DNA from: Paracoccaceae bacterium
Lineage (GTDB): Bacteria; Pseudomonadota; Alphaproteobacteria; Rhodobacterales; Rhodobacteraceae
Assembly (NCBI GenBank): GCA_029242355.1
Contig: JAQWUC010000003.1
Location: 1 to 37,135 of the forward strand
Direction of reading: 5' to 3'
Length of the DNA stretch: 37,135 nt
Below the pieces are notes generated by a model. It worked only from the letters and a program-made list of their open reading frames with translations. It ran no database searches and was not told the origin of the DNA. Of the stretch, positions 23,605-32,354 are shown piece by piece; within the stretch, counting starts at the first letter, position 1, and each line of letters opens with the position of its first letter. Both the position numbers and the translations under genes were made by a program.

Positions 23605-24884
23605 TTACTCTGGCGCAAGGTTGGACAGAGATTGCGAATGACTCTCTTAAAAAGGGGATAGAGCGCTTTAGTTCACTGGATGGTACAAATCGTCATCTTG
23701 GAAGTTATAATTGTGCAGTGGCGTTTGCAATCGCCGGTGATTTTCAGAATGCTTTGCTATATTTAGAAGAATTAGAGGATCAAAACTTAAAATTTGATGA
23801 ACTTCAGCTTCAGGCTCTTGTACAGATATATTCGAATAATAATTTGAATAATAAGGCAATAACTCTTCTTGAAAGTAGGAATAAGGATCAAAACTCTGGC
23901 ACATTTAATAAAGTGGTTTTAGATCTTAAAAATGGAAACAGATTAAAATTCAATGCTTTTAGGACTCCTGCTGATGCTCTAGCAAACGTTTTTTATTTGA
24001 TGGGCAGTACAAGCGCTAATGCAAAGAAAAATCCAAGATCATCAGGTTTTTATATACAGTTGGCCGAACTTCTTTCAAGTGATAAAGATTACTATAATAT
24101 GCGATTAGGTGAAATATTTAGGGATATGCGTACTTTTAACTATTCAATCGAGAAATTTAATAAAGTGCGTGATGAAAGTATATTTTATTCGCGAGCTCAA
24201 TTAGGAGTTGCTGACACGTTAGTTCGATCAGGGCGCAGTAATTTGGCGCAAGAAATTTTAGAACAACTGATTGAGGATGGTTTTAATGAATTCGTGATTT
24301 TTGATGCATTAGCAGACATTTTTAGAGTCAAGGAGGATTATGAGAGGGCAATTTATTACTATGATATGGCTCTAAAGAACATTACAGAGGATGCTAAGCA
24401 TACAAAATGGTCAACTTTTTTTGTCCGTGGAATTGCTTATGATCAGTTTGGTAATTGGGAAAGAGCGAAAGTCGATTTGAGAAATGCGTTAGAGTTATCT
24501 TCAAATCATCCTGAAGTTTTAAATTATTTTGGTTATAGTTTGATTGAAAGGAATGAAAGCTTAGAAAAAGCTCTAAAAATGATTGAAAATGCGGTATCGC
24601 AAAGGCCTGAGAGTGGCTATATTATAGATTCTCTTGCGTGGGGTCTTTTTAGATTAGGCCACTATAAAGAAGCGATTTTACCAATGGAGCGTGCCGTGCA
24701 GTTAGAGCCTCATGACCCAATAGTGAATGATCATCTTGGAGACATTTTGTGGATGATTGGAAGAAAGCGAGAAGCGACTTTTCAATGGCAAAGAGCTCTC
24801 TTTTTTGGACCTACAGCCGAAAATGAAAAGGAAATAAAGAAAAAACTTAAATTTGGAATTACGGATTCGTACAATTCTGATTAG
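23565..24884 (+). pseudogene. TPR-repeat protein, C-terminal part of the frameshifted gene
   Basis: About 440 residues with successive tetratricopeptide units: NDSLKKGIERFSSLDG, FVIFDALADIFRVKEDYERA, TKWSTFFVRGIAYDQFGNWE, HPEVLNYFGYSLIERNESLE, SGYIIDSLAWGLFRLGHYKE, and DPIVNDHLGDILWMIGRKRE. These scaffold-type repeats suggest a periplasmic or outer-membrane-associated assembly role. The TTG at 23565 has no properly spaced ribosome site, and in-frame stops at 23535 and 23538 close the frame upstream, so it is unlikely to be a separate gene. ispE follows 30 bp later. A base error in the sequence would restore one intact gene. Confidence 0.75.
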
Positions 24885-24914
24885 ATCAATAAAAATTCGT
24901 GGTATTCTTATGTT

Positions 24915-25799
24915 ATGAAAAATAAGATTATTAGTGTTAAAGCAAATGCGAAGGTAAATCTTGCCCTACATGTAATCGGGCAGCGCTCAGATGGTTTGCA
25001 TCTTTTGGACAGTATAGTTGCATTTCCAGAATATGGAGACGAGTTATGTTTTGAAGAAGCCGATGAGCTGTCTCTTTCTATATCTGGACCTTATGGTAAC
25101 CAATTATCGAAGGAAACGACCGATGCTTCTAACCTGATAATTCGCGCGGTTAAACTACTTAGATATCAGAATAATGGTGTCGCCATTAAGCTCATTAAAA
25201 ACCTCCCTATCGCGTCAGGGATTGGTGGTGGCTCATCAAATGCCGCAATCACCCTTAAAACACTTTCAATGCTTTGGAAAGAGAAGATGCCCAAGTTAAC
25301 TGATATTTTGGATTTGGGTGCTGATGTACCGGTTTGCCTTTCGAATGAACTTCAACGGATACAAGGAATTGGCGAAATTCGAACGGAGTTAACTAAACCA
25401 TCTCCAATGTGGATTGTTCTTGCTAATCCTGGCATAAAAATCCCAACAGCAAAAATTTTTGGTTTATTGCGTAGCAAAGAAAACGGAAAATTAGAACCTT
25501 TATTAGATACAACTGATCAAGATAGTTTTTTACGCTATCTTATTAGACAAAGGAATGATTTGGAGATTGTGACTTCTGATTTGTTCCCAGAAGTAAGAAA
25601 GCTTTTACATGCAATAAACGATACTAGTAATTGTAAACTAAGTCGAATGTCGGGGTCTGGAGCGACCTGCTTTGGTTTGTATACTGAAAAGAATCATGCG
25701 CTGCAAGCTAAAGAAATGATTGAGAATTGCTTTTCAAAAGCATGGGTTGTTAGTGCATCATTGTTTCTAGCTAACCCTAGCCACGACATAGTCTGTTAG
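24915..25799 (+). CDS. ispE: 4-diphosphocytidyl-2-C-methyl-D-erythritol kinase
   Basis: GHMP-family kinase that phosphorylates CDP-methylerythritol in the non-mevalonate isoprenoid pathway. 294 residues. The N-terminal VKANAKVNLALHVIGQRSDG carries the catalytic-site lysine; the ATP loop is LPIASGIGGGSSNAA; the catalytic aspartate is in LGADVPVCL; the C-terminal glycine motif is SRMSGSGATCFGLY. The last 11 codons overlap, antisense, the end of the convergent prenyl diphosphate synthase gene, so two isoprenoid genes share 33 bp of coding sequence. The Shine-Dalgarno is not obvious. Confidence 0.94.
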   Translation: MKNKIISVKANAKVNLALHVIGQRSDGLHLLDSIVAFPEYGDELCFEEADELSLSISGPYGNQLSKETTDASNLIIRAVKLLRYQNNGVAIKLIKNLPIASGIGGGSSNAAITLKTLSMLWKEKMPKLTDILDLGADVPVCLSNELQRIQGIGEIRTELTKPSPMWIVLANPGIKIPTAKIFGLLRSKENGKLEPLLDTTDQDSFLRYLIRQRNDLEIVTSDLFPEVRKLLHAINDTSNCKLSRMSGSGATCFGLYTEKNHALQAKEMIENCFSKAWVVSASLFLANPSHDIVC

Positions 25800-26753
25800 C
25801 TTAACTAGTAACTTATTAAATTGACTTTCAGGCAAAAATTTTAATTGGGATTTTGCTATATTTGACCAGTAAATTGCATCTAACCGTGTTTTATCCAGAG
25901 AACCATCATCAATTAACACTTTTTGAGCTATTTCAAAATCTTCAATTTTTTGGTGGCCTTTTTCTAGTGTCCGTTTCCAAAATAAGTAGTTAGTATTATT
26001 TTTTTTCTGTAACGAATAAATAATGGGCAGTGTAATTTTTTTCTCTCGAAAGTCGTCACCAATATTCTTTCCAAGGTTAGATTTGTTGCCCGTGTAGTCA
26101 AGAAAATCATCTACAATTTGGAAGCTAATTCCTAGAGCCTCCCCATATAATCTAAGTGCTTCTACATGCTCGTTTTTAGCTTCAGCTATTAACCCGCCAA
26201 CCTCACAGGCAGAAGCAAAGAGTATAGCGGTTTTCCCTCTTATTACCTGCATATATTGATCTTTAGAAGTAGATAAGTTTTGAGATAATGACATTTGTAG
26301 AACTTCGCTCTCTGATATTTCGGCAGATGCGTTAGATAATGAATCTAATACTTTAAGTGATTCTGTCTCTACCATTAATTGAAATGCTCTAGCAAATAGG
26401 AAATCTCCAACTAAGACAGAGGATTTATTATCCCAAAGTCTATTTGCTGTTGGTCGCCCCCTACGTTTTAAACTCTCGTCTATAACATCGTCATGAAGTA
26501 ATGTTGCTGTGTGAATAAATTCGACTATAGCTGCTAAATGGATGTGATATTTGGCTCGGTAATTACAAATATTTGCTGCAGCTAAAGTTAGAAGTGGCCG
26601 CAGTCTTTTCCCACCTGCATTAATGAGATGATTTGTAAGATTTTGAATTAATGGAGCATGTTCAGAGAACATGCGGTTGTTAATCAACTCGTCGACACTC
26701 TGCATTTCATTACTTAACGCATCAAATAAATCATTTAACGGATTATTATCCAC
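25767..26753 (-). CDS. Polyprenyl diphosphate synthase (octaprenyl/decaprenyl type)
   Basis: Long-chain trans-isoprenyl diphosphate synthase, probably making the side chain of ubiquinone. 328 residues. Conserved regions are GGKRLRP (47-53), the first aspartate-rich motif DDVID (88-92) in LLHDDVIDESLKRRGRPTAN, GDFLFARAF, and the second aspartate-rich motif DDFLD (215-219). Small residues before the first motif (HTATLLH) are those of medium/long-chain enzymes rather than farnesyl synthases, but chain length cannot be read exactly, so I give no ispB symbol. It is divergent from the DUF2007 gene by 53 bp and overlaps ispE tail to tail. Confidence 0.92.
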   Translation of the reverse strand: MDNNPLNDLFDALSNEMQSVDELINNRMFSEHAPLIQNLTNHLINAGGKRLRPLLTLAAANICNYRAKYHIHLAAIVEFIHTATLLHDDVIDESLKRRGRPTANRLWDNKSSVLVGDFLFARAFQLMVETESLKVLDSLSNASAEISESEVLQMSLSQNLSTSKDQYMQVIRGKTAILFASACEVGGLIAEAKNEHVEALRLYGEALGISFQIVDDFLDYTGNKSNLGKNIGDDFREKKITLPIIYSLQKKNNTNYLFWKRTLEKGHQKIEDFEIAQKVLIDDGSLDKTRLDAIYWSNIAKSQLKFLPESQFNKLLVKLTDYVVARVS

Positions 26754-26806
26754 ACTATTTCCTTTCTTAACTCGACGAATTCATATTTGCCCTATAGTTT
26801 GGGGAA

Positions 26807-27019
26807 ATGGAAGTTATTTTGCAAACAACCGATATTACGCAAATCCCTTTTGTAAAGATGCTGTTATCTTCTGAAGGAATTGAAGCTTATGTGTTTGATC
26901 AAAATATATCAGTGCTTGAAGGTTCAATAAATATATTTCCTATTAGGATTATGGTGTTAGTAAAAGATTCTGAAGTTGCTAACCGTGTATTAAAAGAGAA
27001 TGGAATTTTAATTCCATGA
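26807..27019 (+). CDS. DUF2007 family small protein
   Basis: A 70-residue soluble protein of the DUF2007 (putative signal-transducing) family, recognised by MEVILQTTDITQIPFVKMLL, EGIEAYVFDQNISVLEGS and IRIMVLVKDSEVANRVL. The fold is likely a small ferredoxin-like α/β unit. Function is unknown. It overlaps the methyltransferase start by four bases (ATGA), so the two are translationally coupled. This prenyl synthase | DUF2007–methyltransferase arrangement recurs in Rhodobacterales as I remember it. Confidence 0.88.
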   Translation: MEVILQTTDITQIPFVKMLLSSEGIEAYVFDQNISVLEGSINIFPIRIMVLVKDSEVANRVLKENGILIP

Positions 27020-27798
27020 GTGGTGAAGAAAATCTTGAGCAATGCAGTCTTGATGCATTCGTTGGTGGTAAAATATCATTATTCCAGCCATTGAATGGCT
27101 ATCGAGCAAACGTAGATTCTATACTTTTAGCGGCAGCAGTAAATGCCAAAGAAGGTGAGAGTGTCCTAGAGCTTGGTTGCGGTGTTGGAGCAGTTATGTT
27201 CTCCTTGATGAGTAGAATAAGCGGTTTAAATGTGGTTGGTATTGAGTGTCAAAAGCAATATGCAAAGCTAGCTATTCGCAACGCGGCGTACAATGGCTTT
27301 AAAGCAGAAATAATTGACTGTGATATTCTTTCTATTCCCATTGCATATAAGAATTTAAATTATAATCATGTTATTTTAAATCCTCCGTTTTTCAGTTCGG
27401 GCAGCTCAATGCGCATACTAGAGAGTGATAAAGACACGGCTAAAAGAGAATTAAACCATTCCCTGGAACAGTGGTTAGACTTAGCCATCAAGCGCTGCTC
27501 AGTGAAGGGAGAGGTTGTTATAATACACCAGGCTGCGCGCCTCGGCCAAATTATAACAATTATTGAGAAAAGGTTGGGTGATATAAAGATATTACCTATT
27601 TCTTCGTTTAGTGGTCAACATGCTAATAGGGTCATAGTCAAAGGAAAAAAGGGAAGTTTAGCACCACTTAAATTATTAACTCCTCTAGTTATGCACAAAG
27701 ACAGTTCGATAGAAACATCAGGCACAAATTATACGGAAAATGCTGAAGGAATCTTACGAAAAGGCGATGGTATGAATTGGGGAGAACAAAATTGGTGA
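27016..27798 (+). CDS. TrmN6-like class I methyltransferase
   Basis: SAM-dependent methyltransferase of 260 residues. The SAM-binding motif I is VLELGCGVGAVMFSL (50-64), with the acidic GIECQ after β2, and the catalytic NPPF motif (122-125, VILNPPFFSSGS) that marks N6-adenine or glutamine methylation. The N-terminal LDAFVGGKISLFQPLNGYRA is the pattern of YfiC/TrmN6 enzymes that modify A37 of tRNA-Val. A different RNA or protein target cannot be excluded. It is translationally coupled to the DUF2007 gene. Confidence 0.85.
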   Translation: MSGEENLEQCSLDAFVGGKISLFQPLNGYRANVDSILLAAAVNAKEGESVLELGCGVGAVMFSLMSRISGLNVVGIECQKQYAKLAIRNAAYNGFKAEIIDCDILSIPIAYKNLNYNHVILNPPFFSSGSSMRILESDKDTAKRELNHSLEQWLDLAIKRCSVKGEVVIIHQAARLGQIITIIEKRLGDIKILPISSFSGQHANRVIVKGKKGSLAPLKLLTPLVMHKDSSIETSGTNYTENAEGILRKGDGMNWGEQNW

Positions 27799-27858
27799 CA
27801 AATCATACTGTTTGATGTGTAATGAAGCATATAAAAGCAAAAAACTTAGGAGCAGTAA

Positions 27859-28032
27859 ATGAACCTAGAACATCATTTAGTAGAATTGAGGCGAAAGCAT
27901 TTTGAATTAGAGGAAACAATAAATATTCAACAAAAGAAGCCAGGATTTTCTGAACTTGAAATAAAAAGATTAAAAAAGAAAAAACTTTATATAAAAGATC
28001 GTATAAGTAAGGTAGGGCAAGGAACTTTATAA
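27859..28032 (+). CDS. YdcH-like (DUF465) short coiled-coil protein
   Basis: A 57-residue gene, easily lost to length cut-offs. It reads MNLEHHLVELRRKHFELEET, then PGFSELEIKRLKKKKLYIKD, ending GTL. This is the DUF465/YdcH pattern: two charged helices with a KKKKL core. AGGAG (27848-27852) six bases before the ATG is one of the best ribosome sites in the window. Family function is unknown. The opposite strand carries an 85-codon open frame, which I regard as its shadow. It lies 60 bp after the methyltransferase gene. Confidence 0.9.
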   Translation: MNLEHHLVELRRKHFELEETINIQQKKPGFSELEIKRLKKKKLYIKDRISKVGQGTL

Positions 28033-28123
28033 AATTCGTTATCAAAAGATAGAAAAGCAATTAATTAATATAGGCTTCGATTTTAGTTAACGGCGTTATT
28101 TAATATTTCCTGGTCGGAACCTA

Positions 28124-28699
28124 TCAAGGTAGGTGTGTATGCGCGAGTAAAGTATTGATGAACTTTATCGCCTCTTGAGAATTCCAATCTGTGCTACCAA
28201 AAAGCCTTGCTAATTCATTTGAGTGCTGGTCAACTATTATCGTTGTTGGAAGTCCCAATACATTCATATTCGATGAGACTTTTCCTTTTGGATCCTTGTA
28301 ACTTTTGAGATTGATTAGGTCATGTTTTGAAAAAAAATCTTTTATTGTGTCATCTGAATTTCGTCCAGCCGCGACCACTATTACAGAGAAATCTTTTGAA
28401 CCTACGCTTTTGACTAGCTTATTTAATGACGGCATTTCTTCTCTACAAGGTGCGCACCAAGTCGCCCAGAAGTTAATTAGCGTAATTTTATTTTGCTGAA
28501 AGTTAATTGGTTTTGAAGTATTATTTAGGGTTACTAAGTCCATTGATGGTACTTGTGTTGGTTCCTCATTAAGAAGTATGTTCTTTAAACTTCCTCTTAA
28601 GTGTTTCTTTATTGTTTCCAAATCTTTTCGCTCGTGTGAAAAACTGGTGTTTGCATAGAGCATCAACGTGGCGTATATCAAAATCAGGAATATTTTCAT
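28124..28699 (-). CDS. TlpA family thiol:disulfide oxidoreductase
   Basis: Periplasmic thioredoxin-like protein of 191 residues. A signal peptide or N-anchor is at about 1-21 (MKIFLILIYATLMLYANTSF). The active site is FWATWCAPCREEMPSL (Cys82, Cys85) and the cis-proline loop is LGLPTTIIVD. TlpA-type proteins keep cysteines reduced in the periplasm, often for cytochrome c or oxidase maturation; no such genes are adjacent here. It is divergent from argH across 44 bp, an arrangement I recall from Rhodobacterales. Confidence 0.9.
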   Translation of the reverse strand: MKIFLILIYATLMLYANTSFSHERKDLETIKKHLRGSLKNILLNEEPTQVPSMDLVTLNNTSKPINFQQNKITLINFWATWCAPCREEMPSLNKLVKSVGSKDFSVIVVAAGRNSDDTIKDFFSKHDLINLKSYKDPKGKVSSNMNVLGLPTTIIVDQHSNELARLFGSTDWNSQEAIKFINTLLAHTHLP

Positions 28700-28743
28700 A
28701 ATTTCTATCTATAAAATTTATATTAAGAAAAGAGTTAACAGTT

Positions 28744-30138
28744 ATGGTAAAAAAGGCAAAGTCAAATATTATGTGGGGCGCACGGTTCTATAATGCTCCC
28801 GATCATATTATGAAATCAATAAATGCCTCAATTAATTTCGATCGCCGGCTTTACAAACATGATATTTCAGCCTCGATCATTCATGCTGAAATGCTTGTTA
28901 AAAATGAAATTATTAGTGAACAGACTGGAATTAAAATTGTGGATGGTTTGCAAACTATTTTGCAAGAAATAGAAAGTAATAACTTTGACTTTAAAGTTGA
29001 TTTAGAAGACATCCATATGAATATTGAAGCGAGGCTGTATGAGCTCATTGGAGAAGAGGCAGGTTTTTTACATACTGCTCGTTCTCGAAATGATCAGGTT
29101 TCCACAGATTTTCGTTTATGGACAAGAGATGCGGTTGATGAGTTAATTCAACAATTAGAAAATTTAATGAAAGCGTTTTTGAAAAAGGCTGAGGCTCATG
29201 TTGATACAATTATGCCTGGCTTTACCCACCTTCAAGTAGCCCAACCAACAACTTTTGGACATCATCTCCTCGCATATTTGGAAATGCTTTCGCGGGATAT
29301 TAATCGTTTTCAAAGTACAAGATTAAGACTCAATGAATGTCCACTGGGGGCAGCTGCGTTGGCTGGAACTTCTTTCGCTATTAATAGAATCGACACATCA
29401 ACGCGGCTTGGTTTCGATCGACCAATGAGTAACAGTATTGATGCCGTTTCCGATAGGGATTTCTGTTTAGATTTCCTTTCTACATGCGCAATATGTGCCA
29501 CGCATTTAAGTCGTTTCGCAGAAGAGCTTGTTATATGGACATCAACACAGTTTAATTTTGTAAGTTTGTCCGATAAGTTTTCTACAGGTTCGTCTATCAT
29601 GCCACAGAAAAGGAACCCTGACGCAGCCGAGCTTATTAGAGGAAAAGTAGGTCGTGTGACTGGGTCATTGGTAGGGTTGCTATCGGTTTTAAAGGGTTTA
29701 CCTCTGGCATATTCGAAGGATCTTCAAGAGGATAAAGAGTGTGTTTTTGATGCTTTTGATACAATGTCGCTTTGTCTAATTGCAATGACTGGTATGGTTT
29801 CAGATCTTAAACCAAACGAAAAGATATTACGAGACGCTGCAAAAGACGGGTTTTCTACGGCCACTGATTTAGCGGATTGGCTTGTTAGAGAACTTGGCAT
29901 ACCGTTTCGCGAGTCACATAATATAACTGGAAGAATTGTTAAATTGGCTGAGAAAAATAAATGTAAGCTAATTGATTTAGATTTAGAATCCTTACAAACA
30001 ATCGAAGAAAATATTTCATCAAAGATTTTTTCTGTGCTCACAGTTGAAGCGTCTGTTGCTTCCCGAGATAGTTTTGGAGGGACTTCACCCTCGCAAGTGC
30101 GTATACAAATTAGCAAATGGAAGAAGAGGTTATTTTGA
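28744..30138 (+). CDS. argH: Argininosuccinate lyase
   Basis: Cleaves argininosuccinate to arginine and fumarate, last step of arginine synthesis. 464 residues, normal for this fumarase/aspartase superfamily member. Conserved regions are [47 protein letters not shown] and the flexible signature loop [15 protein letters not shown] (282-296) bearing the catalytic serine. It is first of argH–lipoprotein–lysA, whose genes overlap or lie close together, so expression of the arginine and lysine end steps is probably coordinated. Confidence 0.97.
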   Translation: MVKKAKSNIMWGARFYNAPDHIMKSINASINFDRRLYKHDISASIIHAEMLVKNEIISEQTGIKIVDGLQTILQEIESNNFDFKVDLEDIHMNIEARLYELIGEEAGFLHTARSRNDQVSTDFRLWTRDAVDELIQQLENLMKAFLKKAEAHVDTIMPGFTHLQVAQPTTFGHHLLAYLEMLSRDINRFQSTRLRLNECPLGAAALAGTSFAINRIDTSTRLGFDRPMSNSIDAVSDRDFCLDFLSTCAICATHLSRFAEELVIWTSTQFNFVSLSDKFSTGSSIMPQKRNPDAAELIRGKVGRVTGSLVGLLSVLKGLPLAYSKDLQEDKECVFDAFDTMSLCLIAMTGMVSDLKPNEKILRDAAKDGFSTATDLADWLVRELGIPFRESHNITGRIVKLAEKNKCKLIDLDLESLQTIEENISSKIFSVLTVEASVASRDSFGGTSPSQVRIQISKWKKRLF

Positions 30139-30263
30139 GAATAAGACTGCCTGAAATAATAATAGTTTTTGTTTTGGCCGCTTGTGGAATTAAAGGAAGC
30201 CCTCTTCCCCCAATTGCTGATGAGAATAATTTGCCGATCTCCTCACAGTTTGAAATTCAATAG
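30135..30263 (+). CDS. Small lipoprotein, LptM-like
   Basis: A 42-residue gene starting at TTG within the argH stop (TTGA overlap), with AGAGG five bases upstream. It has an N-terminal lipoprotein signal, [10 protein letters not shown], with lipobox LAAC (Cys17), followed by GIKGSPLPP. This is the pattern of the tiny LptM/YifL lipoproteins (LAGCGxKGPL...) that sit just before lysA in many proteobacteria and help the LptD outer-membrane translocon mature. The match is by motif and position. Confidence 0.83.
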   Translation: MRIRLPEIIIVFVLAACGIKGSPLPPIADENNLPISSQFEIQ

Positions 30264-30300
30264 GCCCTGATGATTAATTCATTTAAATGAGGATTTAAGA

Positions 30301-31578
30301 ATGTTGATTACAGAAAAGTCTTACTTCAAATATAGAAAAAAGATTTTAAACTTGGAAGATGTTCCGCTGCCAGAAATTGCATATCAAGTTGGAACACCTT
30401 TTTATGTTTACTCTGCGACAGCAATAAAGAGCAACTATGAAAAGTTTATTTTGGCATTAGGCGAATTGAACTATTCCATCTCTTATGCGGTTAAGGCAAA
30501 TTCAAATATTGCTATTTTAAAACTACTTGGAAGTTTAGGAGCAGGAATGGATATTGTTTCTTCAGGCGAGTACCTCAGAGCAAAGGCGGCTGGGATTCCA
30601 GGGAATAAAATTGTTTTCTCAGGAGTGGGCAAAACGAAAGATGAAATGAATTTGGCTATTGAAGGAGGAATAAAACAATTTAATGTCGAGAGCGAGTCAG
30701 AACTAAGGGTTTTAAATTCTGTTGCGGTTGCGCAAAATAAAACTGTGACTATAAGTATTCGTATCAATCCAGATATTGATGCACAAACGCATGAAAAGAT
30801 ATCTACTGGAAAAGCTGATAATAAATTTGGAATACCATATGAAGATGCTGAAAAAATTTTTCAGAAAGCTTCACAATTGAGTAATCTAAAAGTATCAGGG
30901 ATTGCAGTACATATTGGAAGTCAATTAACTGATTTAGAACCGTATAGACAAACTTTTTTAAAGCTGGCTGAGCTAGTTCATGTATTAAAAAGTAGAGGTC
31001 ATGATGTCAAAAGTTTAGACTTGGGTGGTGGTATTGGGATTGCTTATTCGGATAATAAAAAGGTCATTGATCTTCTTGAGTATGGAAAACTAGTAAAAAG
31101 TGTTCTAGGTCACTTGAATTGTAAGTTTGAATTTGAACCTGGCCGTTTGATTGTTGGGAATGCTGGATTACTTGTTTGTTCGGTCCTATACTTAAAGTAC
31201 TTAAAAAATAAAAAATTTATTGTCGTGGATAGTGGAATGAATGATTTAAGTAGACCGTCAATGTACGGTGCCTATCATGAAATTATACCAATAAAGGAAG
31301 AAAATAATACTTCAAGAATCAAAGTTGATGTTGTTGGACCAATTTGTGAAACTGGAGATACCTTTGCTCGTGATAGAAGTTTTCCAATAGTAGAAGAAAA
31401 AGATTTGGTCGCTTTCAAGTCTTGTGGTGCCTATGGCTCCGTCATGGCATCAGAATATAATTCGAGACCGTTAATACCTGAGGTATTTGTGAAGGGAACA
31501 AATTTTTCAATAATTAGACCTCGCCCATCAATAATGTCTGTAATTCAAAGAGATATTGTACCAGATTGGTTGGACTAG
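30301..31578 (+). CDS. lysA: Diaminopimelate decarboxylase
   Basis: PLP enzyme that decarboxylates meso-diaminopimelate to L-lysine. 425 residues. The PLP lysine is Lys65 in SYAVKANSN; HIGSQL, LDLGGGIGIAY and EPGRLIVGNAG bind cofactor and substrate; the C-terminal CGAYGSVMASEYNSRP supplies the active-site cysteine and tyrosine. AGGA lies seven bases before the ATG. With dapD and dapE elsewhere in the window it completes lysine synthesis. Its TAG lies in CTAG shared with the convergent zinc-ribbon gene. Confidence 0.96.
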   Translation: MLITEKSYFKYRKKILNLEDVPLPEIAYQVGTPFYVYSATAIKSNYEKFILALGELNYSISYAVKANSNIAILKLLGSLGAGMDIVSSGEYLRAKAAGIPGNKIVFSGVGKTKDEMNLAIEGGIKQFNVESESELRVLNSVAVAQNKTVTISIRINPDIDAQTHEKISTGKADNKFGIPYEDAEKIFQKASQLSNLKVSGIAVHIGSQLTDLEPYRQTFLKLAELVHVLKSRGHDVKSLDLGGGIGIAYSDNKKVIDLLEYGKLVKSVLGHLNCKFEFEPGRLIVGNAGLLVCSVLYLKYLKNKKFIVVDSGMNDLSRPSMYGAYHEIIPIKEENNTSRIKVDVVGPICETGDTFARDRSFPIVEEKDLVAFKSCGAYGSVMASEYNSRPLIPEVFVKGTNFSIIRPRPSIMSVIQRDIVPDWLD

Positions 31579-32123
31579 TTTATAATCTGTAAGGTATGGA
31601 TATAAAAATTTTGTATAAAAATGATAACTTGGTCAATAATCAGCTTGTACTTTAAAAAAAGACTTTGACCCACTGGAAAATTTTTTTGAAGTTGAGAATT
31701 TAAGACATAGAGAATACAAACCATAGAACAGATAAGTGATATTGTTAAAAAACCTATAATTGTCCATTGATTAGTGCTTGCTGCTGATTTGATAATTTCA
31801 GTCTTATGATTGAGACTATGCTGTCGATTTTTCTTAAATCTATCAGATGATTCTTGGACTCGAAGTCGTACATTCTCAGGAATATCTTTTTCTGTTCCAG
31901 TATTTGTGGTTGCTTTGGGTTTGTTGTTTGAGAGTTGATATTCCTCATTGGCTAATTTTCTTAGATTAATCTCCTCTTGGTTATCATTTTTATTTCTTTT
32001 GCATAAATTATATTGAAACCATTCTTGTGAACACTGCGAACATTCGAAGTTTTGCCCAATAGGGTTTCTATGGTTGACTTTTGTTTCGTAAGTAGCATCA
32101 CAATTTGGACAAAATATTTTCAT
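31575..32123 (-). CDS. Zinc-ribbon (MJ0042-type) membrane protein
   Basis: A 182-residue protein with an N-terminal zinc ribbon (FCPNCDATYE, Cys5/Cys8; FECSQCSQEWFQ, Cys28/Cys31), a polar, lysine-rich linker (about 45-118) and one membrane helix at about 120-142 (WTIIGFLTISLICSMVCILY), with a short C-terminal tail. This architecture is the alphaproteobacterial MJ0042 zinc-finger protein that I remember next to ftsEX in Rhodobacterales. No ftsE or ftsX is found here. The molecular role is unknown. Confidence 0.82.
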   Translation of the reverse strand: MKIFCPNCDATYETKVNHRNPIGQNFECSQCSQEWFQYNLCKRNKNDNQEEINLRKLANEEYQLSNNKPKATTNTGTEKDIPENVRLRVQESSDRFKKNRQHSLNHKTEIIKSAASTNQWTIIGFLTISLICSMVCILYVLNSQLQKNFPVGQSLFLKYKLIIDQVIIFIQNFYIHTLQIIN

Positions 32124-32354
32124 AGTTGGTCACTTTTGAAGTTGGACAGATTTAACTCTTCATATGCTCGACTGTATCGAAATGCAGAGTTCTATGAAAG
32201 GCTTGTTTTATTTTTTTTAAATAAAATAATTATAAAAAATTGTTTAGATCTCAAAGTTTTTCATAATGAAAAGCGAGTCAGTATGTTTGTCAATCGCATA
32301 TTACTCTGGTAGAGAATAATCGGTATTAAAATTATTAGAGTGCTAGGACTGATA
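32124..32354. other. Divergent intergenic region between the zinc-ribbon gene and plsC
   Basis: These 231 bp hold no protein frame that I can support. A plus-strand frame from within the zinc-ribbon gene to 32312 has no family character. The stretch is AT-rich, with T and A runs around 32205-32240. It must hold the promoters of the two divergent genes, but no convincing hexamer pair stands out. ftsE and ftsX, expected here from remembered synteny, are absent. Confidence 0.5.

Noticed and set aside
27803-28060. An 85-codon hydrophobic frame on the minus strand
   Set aside because: It is the antisense of the lysine-rich YdcH-like gene: AAA/AAG codons read as TTT/CTT give a false membrane-like protein. 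No ribosome site was seen.
32052-32312. An 86-codon plus-strand frame before plsC
   Set aside because: It begins inside the zinc-ribbon gene on the opposite strand, has no ribosome site and no recognisable family, and is biased by AT-rich sequence.
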